A stretch of 64,000 nucleotides of DNA from the NCBI RefSeq assembly GCF_901709675.1, contig NC_051095.1, positions 13,343,456 to 13,407,455 of the forward strand. The letters are read 5' to 3'. Below the pieces are notes generated by a model. The model saw nothing but the letters and a program-made list of their open reading frames with translations. It did no database searches and was not told the origin of the DNA. Shown here piece after piece: positions 20,218-31,985 of the stretch. The translations under genes were made by a program, and so were the position numbers. How positions within the stretch are numbered: position 1 is the first letter of the stretch; each line of letters begins with the position of its first letter. This DNA is from Syngnathus acus. Taxonomy: Eukaryota; Chordata; Actinopteri; Syngnathiformes; Syngnathidae.

Positions 20218-23200
20218 GTATGTAGAATTCATTGCAACACAACTGACCAGTGTATTTTGATAAATCAACACTGGTCAATTGCAAGTCCGCATTTTTTGTA
20301 GTTGTTTCCTGGTGAGGGCAAAAGTAATGACAAGAGATGAGAATAATATTTTCTCACAAGAAAAGCCGCCTTTACATGTCGCGTTAAAAACTGCATTTCC
20401 GTCTATTGTCAGGCTTTTCCATCCCACTTAGTGCACGAATATGCACAGTAGAGTATGATGCACCGTCAGGGACATCATTAAGAATTTCCTTGCACATAAA
20501 AACACAACTGGAAATGCTCTCTCTCACACACACGAGCATGTTTCCTTTACTCACACACAACATGCTGTCAAACACTTTCACACACTACTGAAATGTTATT
20601 GCACGTTACCGTTTTCTCAAACACTACTGAAACACATTGACTAACTATTTAAATGCTGGAAGATGACTGAAACGCTCTCAAACACTACTGAAATTTTGAA
20701 GAAACTCATGGTCCTGACTGCCCCCCCCGTAAGTGTGTCTCCGTGTGTGTGTGTGTGTGTGCGCGCGCGCGCGCGTGCGTGTGTGGTGATGCCTCTTGAA
20801 GTGAAACAAATGTAGCATCAAGCTGACCTGGTTCTTGCCCATTCAGACAGGGGATGCCCAGCACTGGCTCTCCTGCCCACACAGCCCGAGCATGATCACT
20901 ACACCAAGCCTGACAGCACACTAACAAGTGTCTGCTCACACACACACCAACACACATACATACTAAACACACACTACACACAGACATATACAACACAGCC
21001 ATTGCTTCTCCCCGGGACCCCTTCACTGCACCAGTAACTTTCCACTGCAGGCTGAAAATAATGCAGATGCTCAAAAAGAGGATCCATGAAATAGTTGCAA
21101 ACATGTGTGTGACCAAGATGGTTACCGTCGTTTGTGCACATATTTAACCCCCATGCATATATGTTGAATGTTTTATAAAATGTTTTATATTTGTTTTGTG
21201 GCTTACCTTGATCTCTGACCTCACCGGACAAGGGCAATAACTCACACCATCTCCGGGGATTAATAATACCATGTCATGTGGTCTATACTAATTATAGTGT
21301 GGATGTTTCTCTCTCTTTGTGAAACGGGATTTACGGTAACAGCAGTTTCAGGCAAGTATTGAAACATGCAGTCAGTTTTTGTCATATAGAGTAGAATAGA
21401 ATGCCTTTATTGTCATTCTACAACAGGTAAACAACAAAATTGGGAAATTCTGCATGCATTGTTTTGAGTAGGGGTGGGGGGGGGGGGCTGTATCCGCATC
21501 TATTTTATACGTATATTCCATTACTCTGGGGACCACTCTTAATTTGTTTCGTGTTAGAAGTGCAAAGCCAGCAGAATCAAATTCCCAATACTGTCTACTG
21601 GCTCGCTCGAGTGACAGATTTGTACAATGGGACACCCCCGATGTTGTACAGAATTTTACTATACTTTACTTAAAGAGACAACAATGTGTAGCTACACCTC
21701 ACATCCAAATTTTGTTTAATAATGCAAAATCCATTTTCTTCCTATTATTCAGTTAATTGATGTGATAATCTATAAAATAACACATTATAAAATATTCCCT
21801 AGTTGTAGCCCGACATATTAGTGAAATTAAGGTTGATGTATTTATTTTTATTTTAAAAGTGGTCAAATTCTTCTTACATTTACCATACAACTTTATTGAT
21901 ATAGTGTCTTTCACAACAGCTTCAGGTGCAACAAAGCGCTTTATATACAACAAATCATTCAACTACAAAGACAGTGAAAACTGTAAACACGTTATTTCTA
22001 AATAAACAATAACTATATGATAATTTCATATGGCACATTAATGGCCCAGAGCGCACTGGTTGGAAATCAATGCTTTATAGCTTCATCTGTAATGTATTTT
22101 TGTATGTATTGTTGTCGTAGTTAACTGTGGTCTAGAAGTGCACAGCATCGTTCGGAGAGCCTAACTGTAAGAATTCCCTTCTTGTGTATCTTAATAAGCT
22201 GACTAAATATTCTAACAGCTTCTAGTTTGATTGTATTGTAGCAATAGATTTGTTCCAAATGTTGTGGTTGTGTGGTGCTTGTAAGTATTTGCATCTCTCT
22301 TCTGAAACGCACCAACCCTCACACACGCCCGACAGCCAATTTGTACGCCACCTTTGAGCTGATAATTACAAGGCAATTTGTCATCCTTCTCAGCAGCACA
22401 ACTGAGATGTTTGTGTTATTGTTACCGGAGACCTGTGCATTCTACTGGAACAAAGCTAAATAATTCAACACTAATATGGAGTCCATAGAAAATTGATGCC
22501 GCGACTGCAGCCGCATGAGTGAGAAGCCTCGAATAAACCAGCAACTAGACACCAATTGAAAAACGTGTCCTTTTGGGGTGTTTTTTCCATTTTCAGCACA
22601 CTCGTTTTATTTTTAATCAAATAGCACATGAGGCGGGCCTCCATCGAGAGAGAGAGGGCAGTCCTCTCTGCCAAGCTTACTGCCTAATCCGCCAGCCGCC
22701 CGTACATCATTGCACACATCCGAGCCTTGCCCACCACGTGCCGCCTCACCCCTCACTGCCCCCTGTCTGTCTGCATCCTCAGCTGTTGCCAAAACAAATA
22801 TACCTAGGTGACCTTCACAAAATGTACACATTATGGTAAAAACAAATCTACGTTTGTCAACTTTAGGACTTTTGTGAGGGGTTCCTCAATTAGCCACAAG
22901 CTTCTTAATAATACATTGCGCATTGGAAGCCATCTTTAAAACAAAACGTGTAAAGTATGTGACGAGTGGAAAAAATAAATATAACGCTTACAGCGATGAC
23001 TGGGGAAAGTTTGATGTAAAGGTTTATCGATCCTTGCATCTGCTCCCTAAACTGACTATCCAAGACCATGCGTGTTAAAGCAAGACAGATGGCGCCGAAC
23101 GTCCGTTTTGCGGCCTCGCACGCTTATCTGCCAAATCCTCTCTCACGATTGACATCCCCACAGAGAAGCCATGCATTGATCAAATGATTGTCGTGTTTTT

Positions 23201-26200
23201 CTAGTTAATGACTGCTTTTCAGCATCTACTTAGCCCCGCTGCAATTCTTGAAGGTGGGAAAGTCGACTGCTACTTCTTGAAGCTATCTCTAACATTCAGT
23301 CATTGAAGCACCCACCCCCTTTAGACAAGTCTGCCTCAATAGTGATCTTGGAAGGTAGACTGGGGATAGACTGTTTGTTTCTGTCTGATGGGGTTATGAA
23401 GTGGTGGATCTCTGACTGAAGAGCATGTTACACCAATGGATGGAATGATAATGAATGTTTTGTTTTTCTACAACCAGTGCTTCCGCATTTTAGTTCGCTT
23501 GTTGGTAAGTCAGTAACACTTGAAGCAGTTCAGTAACTCGGTGACGGCGACGAAATAAAAAACCTTCACGGTTTCCTCACTCACAACAATAGATACTAAT
23601 TGACTTAAGTGTTGTTGCTGATATGTCGCACAGATGCATGTGCAGCAGAAAAAGCCCCTCGAGCCTGCACGTGCCATATACTAGGAGAGAGGTTAGGCCT
23701 TTGACATTAAGTCGTGTTATGGGAGTACCATATGAACATACAAATAATTTTATCCAATGACACTTATTTTTTGTTTTTGTTTCCAAAAATGGTTGTCTAT
23801 TCACCAAAAATATTCTACAGCCCATGTCTTTCCTTCTGTTATTGCTATAATGACAAATTTGGTGTCAACATAACACAATTTGGGGGTCAAGGATTCGAGC
23901 AAAAAGGGTTAACTTTTTACAAACCAATTTTTTCCCCCATATCATGAGCATCGAGGCATAACTATGTACATAAAGAATTGTGTCGTCAGTGTCATTGAGT
24001 CATTAATTCACAATATTCTTTAATGATTTCAAAGACACGAGTTTGTGACAACCCTACTTGTTTCCTTCAAGCAGTCCTTTGCAGTTCAGCAGTACTGGTC
24101 GGAATCTTAAATCCTGGTCTAAACTGTGTAGGCAAGATGGCGATTCCTGCATCACCTATGGAAAGAGTGTGACATAATAGCAGTAGCATATAACATCATT
24201 TGTCCACAGGTTTAACCTCCAGTTGTGCACTTATGAAATCGTCAACTGGCTCTATTGTTCCTAGAACAAATGCCAGACTCCTTTACATTCAGGTTATAGC
24301 CAGCCGAGAGCATCAATAACCATCCACTCTGTGTGTTTCTGCCTCAGTGGACTGCACATCACATGGCCCTCCCTCACTTTGACCATTCATAAAGTGGGGG
24401 AAAGCTTCCCGTCCATGCAGATCTCTTGCAAATCCTAGCCAGGCCAGCCCCGTGATGTCACAGATAGCCCCAGCTGCCCGTGTCATCTCGTGTCCCTGGG
24501 CCGTTCCACTGTAGTCTGTCGAGCCTATAGAGAGGGGGAGATTAATCCAGCAGCTGCCCTGTTGTCGCTGCAAGGGCCGGTTACAGCATTGTGATCTGAT
24601 AAGCGACTTATCGATGTTGCTGTAGCTTGAATTGAGGTGGTATTTATAGCCCCCCTGCAGCTTTGTCCCTCATTCACAAATGGTGAAGATGACAGTGCGG
24701 GTGGTGACGATGTCGGGACCGAGATTCCTATGAATAGACTGTGGCTGCTCTTTCTACTGAAATATTTATCTGCGGTGAATGAATAATAGATCTTTCCTCA
24801 AATGATATTTGAGGCTTGTTGAATTTGGAGAAACAAAAACTGCCAATTGTTTGTGCCTTCAAATGATTTTCTTGAAGACCAATGGGCCTTAGTCTCCAAC
24901 TCTTAGAAAGTAGATCTTAGTGTACATCGTAAAAAACCCCACATACTGCCAATTAGATCACTATATCACAATATTCTCGGCTTATTTTGTGGATGTTGTA
25001 CTTAGTACATAAGCACTGACCAGTAATTGTTGACTATAAGACTATCATTGTCCCTGTCACGGATGCCATTGGGTACATTTCATCTTGCCCGTGTTGACGG
25101 CCGCGACTGCAATAATTTTCCACCCCCATCATTTCGACTTGACCTGAGCTAAAGCATTGCCACCTCCGATGTCATAAATTTCATTGGGGATGCTTTACTC
25201 TTTAACCTGTTTGAGCTTCCCTCGCGGTGTCACAAAATCACTAACAGCTAAGGGTTTGTCTCTGAAATAATTTCGTAATACAAATCCAATGTCGTGCCAT
25301 GTATGTTACCATTTCACACACAGTTCAGATGTTTGAGAGTGTTTAGATCCTCTGGATATTCCACAAAACCGACAAGTGAGAAGACTAGCATATGTTCTTT
25401 GGTAGACCCACGGGGCACCATCTCTGAAATATGCGACCCCTCGAGACTCTAGTTCCTCCCTGTTGTCTGTTGGCTGACACAAGCAATACTCCTCACATGT
25501 AGCCTGCCTGCAAATCTATTACGACAATGGCTGGCATTGACCCTTCCTCCAACGGCTTCCCCTTCAGAGCTGTTTCCTCTTGCTTTCTAAGTAACACCTA
25601 GACTTGTTGGGGTTGTTCTCACTTCTTTTGCCTAAATAGCCATCTAGCTCGCGTGGTTTTCGTTATCTGGCTAGGCCTGTGTCCTTATTGATGAGATGTC
25701 GCAGAACCTCAGCTAATTTAATTAGTGGAGAAAAAAGGTACACCTTGCTCTTAGGTGACATTAGAGATAGCTCGCACTCCGACCTCTGTGGCTTGGAACA
25801 TTATCCTCACTGATTGGGATCCAAGGAAACGCCGTGGTTATTTACAGACGGAGATTCTTTGCCTGCGTAAATCCCTTCTCATGCTGGACACTGGAAAGAG
25901 GCTATTTTAAGCACGGGCCTAAATTCAGCTATAGCTTTTAAGTGTTGTGTTAAGAGGAGATGGAGAAGAACAAGAGATCTTAAGACACAGATCTGAACTA
26001 GTCTTGCGGTGATTCCTCAAGGCCTCACCGCACATGCGCAATGCGGCAGAACATGACTGCAATAGAGAATTGCAAAACAATGCCAGTTGGTAACTCACAA
26101 CTGCACTTTGACTGACATTCTGCAATGGCAGTTTTAAATAAATTAGTGATTTTAAAAGTAAGTGGATGATATTGTTTTTTACCGTGGTACCAAATTAGTA

Positions 26201-29200
26201 TCGAGAATTGTGGAAAATCACAGGTATTGGTACCGACAACTGAATTTCTGGTATCCTGACACCAGTAATTGAAAGCTTGCTGGTTCAGCCAACTCCAGTA
26301 AGATTTGGAAAACAGGATTTTCGGTAGTATAGTGGTTTGATGCAGCTGTACCGAGATCAATTCCCACTGATTGACTGGGATCGGCTACATCCTCTGGGAT
26401 GACCCTGTATAGAAAATGGATGTATGAAAGATGCTGAAAACTCTAAATTTCTTCCCATACTTGTTACACTAATGCTACTCACTGACAGTAACAAGTTGTA
26501 TTGCATGCATTTGGTTTGTCACGTTTTGTTGGAACTTCCTTCACAACCCGTGTGTGAAAGCAGCAATACTGAGGCTGGGTGTAGAAGGAGTTAAGAAGCA
26601 GCAATGGCAACCCCAACTGGTGCAATGCAGTACCTGGCAGGGGAACACGCTCCGGAGCATCCAGGGCTCATTCACAACTCACAGACACAACATGAATCAC
26701 AGCCTTGGCGAGCTTTCCCGTTAAAGCCTCTCGCTGCTCTCAGACGCCATGCCAGCTTGCTCATTTCATACGTCTGCGTGGACACTAATACCTTGATCAC
26801 CCAAACTTCACTCCAGCCTCTTTGACCTGAAATCTGTCAATCTTGACTTTGTGTGAGTAGCACTCGGGAACTCACTGTCGATCAGAACTTCTCTCATCGG
26901 TGCTCTGCTCTGACATTACTAACAAGAAGATATCCTGATTGAAATCGTATTTTAGAGACTACTTTTGGAATTCTTTGGATTTTTTTTTTACAGTCTTTGT
27001 AGGTCCAGAATTTCTCATCACCTTTGTGTGATCTGAACCCCCAAAAAACCTACACTTCCATCTAGGAGTGTGCACAGCAATGATTAGAGAATAGATTCTC
27101 AACTGATGCTTCTCGCCCAAGAGCTGGTTGTGCCATGGTTGAATGAATCGGTGTGCTGGCAGCGCCATTATCTCACTGCTCCAATTACTGGTGGATTATA
27201 GCTGAGTGCTGTGCATGGATTTCTTCTGTGGCACCAAATTTAATTGAAAACCAGTTTCAGATTTTAAAGCCAGACTAGGGCTGGGCATACTCATCGATTA
27301 ATTTGTATTAATAACGCCCTACCCTAGTAGATTAACAATGGATGACATTTAGCAACAAGTGGTGCGTCTCACATGTGAGGATTTGACCGTAGCCCTTTTT
27401 TTTTTTTCTTTTTCTTAAAGCATTAAATGGCACTCTTCATGCTCTCTGTATTACCGTCTGAATCCTCACCCGGTCTTTCGTCACCACCGCGCTAATCCAA
27501 TAAATCACCTGCACCAATCTGACGTCTGGGCGGGCTGTTGCGTAATGGCGCTGGATAACCGACCCGTGTTTCCCCTGGTGACCGAAATGGCTACAGGGGT
27601 GCGAGTTATATTTAGCCCTGAAGCGCATTGTGAAGCGAGCGGGGAGGGTGGTGGGAAGGAGCGCCTTCTCGTCACTCCTCGGTAATCCTCTCAGTGTAGC
27701 CAAGAGGATCATTAAAATAACAAGAGGTGTAAAGTAAGATTCCGGGCTTGCGTGACACCAGGGAAAAAGTGCAATTGGTAAGGTGATAGTTAGTTGGGAG
27801 CAGAGCAGGGAGAGTGACAACTGTCGGAAGGTTCTCGTTTTCCATTTCAAACTTGGGGGCACCTGTCTTTGAGTACTACCGTCTGTCTGTCCTTGTGCTT
27901 ACGACACCGACCGCCACCAGCCAGCATTTACAGTACATGAGGGAGGGAGACAACTAAAACTCATGACAGAACTTGCGTATAAGATAATCCATTCTATGGT
28001 GACTTTCCTTAGATTCAGAAATACAGATGTCCAAAATTCTCTGATTTTTTATTATTTTTTTTCTAGCTCTTTCCGGTGAAACATTTTGGAAACTGCTATT
28101 TTTGGATAAAGGGTGACACAGATTTGTTTCTTTTATTTATTATTTTAGGGTTCATTTGTGACCCAGCATATTATTTATTCTGTTATAACTGCATTTCAGT
28201 TGGCTGTTAGTTGGCCTGTACAACTATTCAGCCAACAGTCAAAATGTTATCAATCACCGTTTTCTGAAATCTTACAGACCAAAATGATAATATTCTACCA
28301 ATGAAGCTGCATCCCGCTCTATTAAACCTGTTGGGAGTTTGTCGTTATAATGCATGGGGCACAGAATGTGTGCAACACCAACATCATGAACACAGTGTTA
28401 ACATCTTGCTTTTTTTTTTTTTTGACTGTATTTTCCTTGTCAGACTCTTTTCAACATTTGTTTTTTGAGCACATTCCTTATCGAGGCCATTTTGGTTTTT
28501 CATCTTTCAGGATACGAGAAGACAGAGGATGCTTCCGAAAAGACATCCTTAGCGGACCAAGAAGATGCCCGATTGATTTACCTTAACCAGCCACAGTTTA
28601 CAAAGTTTTGCAACAACCGGGTCAGGTAAGAATTACTTTGTGTGAAACAGTATCTGTATACTACTTACTGCATATACTGTAGTTTTTAGCTGACATATAA
28701 CAAGGTCATGTCTTGGATGAATAACTCAGCTTCCCCTTTTTTGCGTTTGTCTGATGATACAGTAGGCTCATTAGTCTCTGTGATTTGCAATTGATTTCCA
28801 GTCAGCGCAATACAGTTGCTATCCATGCTATCAACTGTAATACCACCCATTATTGCTTTTAACCCTCAACATGGAATATCTTGGGCCTATTGGGCTTCTT
28901 CAACGGCTTCCCTGGAAAATGTACAGGATACTTAACAATGACTGGTGAGCTGAAATTTGCCGCTGACGTGTTTTCCACGGTTAAGAAATCAAGATAATAC
29001 TCCATACATAAAGTCAGCACTTTTCCCCGTGTGACTGTCTCTTCCTCTCCGAGGATCGCGCTGCTTTTAGCATTAAAGGTCATGCGTGTCAGGTCAGGCC
29101 ATCCTCTGTCAAGGAATATTACTGTTGGCATTCTGGCTGCACGAGTCATGCGTGTATGCACGTACGCGATCATACACAAAGATTTGAACCCAACAACAAC

Positions 29201-31941
29201 AACCGTGACTCAAACAATTAGAAGGGTACAATGACCATTGTATTAACTTACTTGAGTGGTTGTGTGCACTCTTTTGCAGTTTTGTTGATGTTGTCATGGA
29301 TCCATGAAATGCAACGTGCAAAAAGGAGTTTGAAGAGCAAAACATGGACATTAACACATGACCCAAATTATCTGAAGTATATTATATACGCATAGTATCC
29401 CATGTCACGGGTTAAGACCAATGACTTTTTGTCATCATACTTTAAATTCAGTGTAACCTTTGATTCTGCACGTATTAACTCATTTCCTCATGAGTTAATA
29501 CATGCAGATATACATATATTCTAAACTGATTGCAATTGGCCAAAAATGGACTGGTCTGACCAGCTTGTCAGTGTCAGGAATCCTGTGTGAGCAGCTGTGT
29601 TTACCTTGGATCAGGTGGACAATGATGCACTCTAGTGGGAACAGAATTTTCACACCTAATAGCCGCTAAGAGACATCATGTGATAATGTGTTGTCCTCTT
29701 TTGTGGTGCAGTATTTCAAATGGCTCTTCCAAGTGCCTTTGTCTACATTAACAAAAGAAAATACCCAAACCAAACAGCAAATTTCTTTAAAGAGCTGATG
29801 AGTTCAATTTGAGCAATACAATCAACCGCTAATCAATCAACCTGTAATTAATTAGTATAAAGAAATATATATATATATATATATATAATAAACATACAAC
29901 CATATATATTATATAATTTGAGACTGGCTCCAATTGACATAAAAATCATTGACATAATAAATCTAGATATACTCTCCACGTGTACATTTTGGTGTTAACT
30001 AAATGTTGGTACGATACTTCAAACTACATTGAGCAGCCACGTTAAACACAATTGCTGGAGTAGGAAAGGTTGATTAGAGATTAAACATGAAACGGCTCAA
30101 GCTTTGGTTGTAATCCAAGCATATCAGACTAGGAAAGGAAGTGCCTTTCTCACATCGCCTCGGTCTATTTGGACATTACCAGGGAATAATGCTCCACATT
30201 ACGCAATGTTTCAGCTTCTTTGTCAATGTCAAAGGAGGAAGTTCGCTGGACAGTAATGAGAGCTCCGACCGCAGTGCTGCCTCGTCAGATCAAACAAAGA
30301 TTAGTGAAAAAGTAGTTACTGTACGCATGCACTTTTAGGCAAGATGAGGCTTGTATTGCAAGATAAGATTGATAGAGCCGAGGCTTAAAGGCTAAAACTT
30401 CAATCAGATTTGCCACCCGCCATTTCTACAGTATGCTAGCTCTAGGGAGGACGAGAACATTGGTTATGCATTAGCACTGTCAAGCTTACATGTCCTTTTT
30501 GAAGGGATTCATTCACTTAGTATCGCACAATATGGTGAAGCTAAGGGTCAGTTTCAGGTTTTCATCCAAAGCAAAATGAAGGACTTCAGGCAATAATCTA
30601 GAAGTATATTTTCCCTAAATATTTTTCAGGCAAAAAATCCAGAAGCATATTTTCCCTAAATATTTTTCGAGTGTATAACCTCAGCGATCTTGTTTTTTTG
30701 TTTTTGTTTTTTTTTGTTTTCAGTGCTGAAGATCACATCGACTTTAGTCAATCATCTATTGTATTTTTTGTCTCTTGGGAACACTGTTACTCGCTAATTA
30801 AAAGAAACGGATCGATACATGTCCGTTGCAAACACTTGGCAGACCACTTAGCAATGCAAATAATGTACTACTAATGCTAAATTTCGAAAATAAAAAAAAT
30901 TGCAATTCATCTTGGGTGAACAAAAAAGTAAGCTCTCATAAACAGAAGTCAAAGCAGAAGTGCTTGGAGGGTCACTGCGAATTATTGATTGGTTGAGAGG
31001 ACACCACGTACGTGATATGTAGGATAAATAATACATGCTCAAATGTTCTGTCGTCTAATACCACTTCCTTGTTTAGCTTGCTACTAAAAAAGAATAAAAA
31101 TGATTACCATACCTGATAAAGAAAGAATGTTGTGTACCATTTGAGTCGTATTCAAGCAGGTTTTTTTTTTTTTTTTTTACTCCTCTACACATATTGCAGT
31201 GTGGGAACATGCCCATGTCCCTTTGTACCAAGAAAAAACAGCAACAGTTCTTTTGGTGAAGTTTCTTATTTGATATATACGGTAAATTAGTCTATAATGT
31301 ACCTTGAGGGAGAGCAATGGACTCTTACGAACCCTTTAGTTCTATTAGAGACGGCAATCTTGGCGCCACCAATCAAATGTCCACTTAAAAACAATTACAC
31401 TTTGCTCAGTATGACAAAGCTTGGTCACTGAACTTTACTTGACCCCTCCTTACTTTTGACAAGACTCTTCATCAGACTATTGTGTACTGCTAGAATTGGA
31501 TCGCGCTGCTGTTCGAGAAACGCTTGGCTCCTTCATTTTGTTGTCCTCTCACCCATTCTATCCATTGATTTTAAGGATGCCCTACATATAAAGAATTGAG
31601 AAAAATACATATCGTATTTTCCGGACTATAAGGCGAACCTAAAAACCTAAGATTTTCTCAAAAGCCGACAGTCTGCCTTATAGTCCGGTGCGCCTTATAT
31701 ATGGACCAAATTCCTAAATTTAAACTGGCCCGAAGCATTGTGTCATGAAATCAATCATAAGTGGCCCGCTGAAGACTGAATGAATCATGAATCTAAAAGA
31801 CTATGGATCATTATTTTGTGATTATAAAGTACCGTTTTTTTCCGTGTATAATACGCAAAATTTAACTAATTTATTGTCCTAAAATCTGGGGTGCGCATTA
31901 TACATGGGTACAATTTTTTTTAAATTTTTTTTTTTTAATTT

Positions 31942-31985
<44 letters not shown>

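Larger units (their letters stand above)
20218..28510 (+). other. ATP8A1 intron 1 (8.3 kb)
   Basis: No coding exon is visible. It holds simple repeats near its 5' end, retroelement fragments at 21391, 21883 and 26150-26410, and less AT-rich non-repetitive blocks at about 22470-22800, 23040-23350, 24300-24720 and 27430-27900 that could be conserved regulatory DNA. Open frames in it are short and unrecognised. Confidence 0.7.

Noticed and set aside
27437-27862. 141-codon minus-strand frame in ATP8A1 intron 1
   Set aside because: Lies in a GC-rich block where stop codons are rarer; no family similarity and no splice context.
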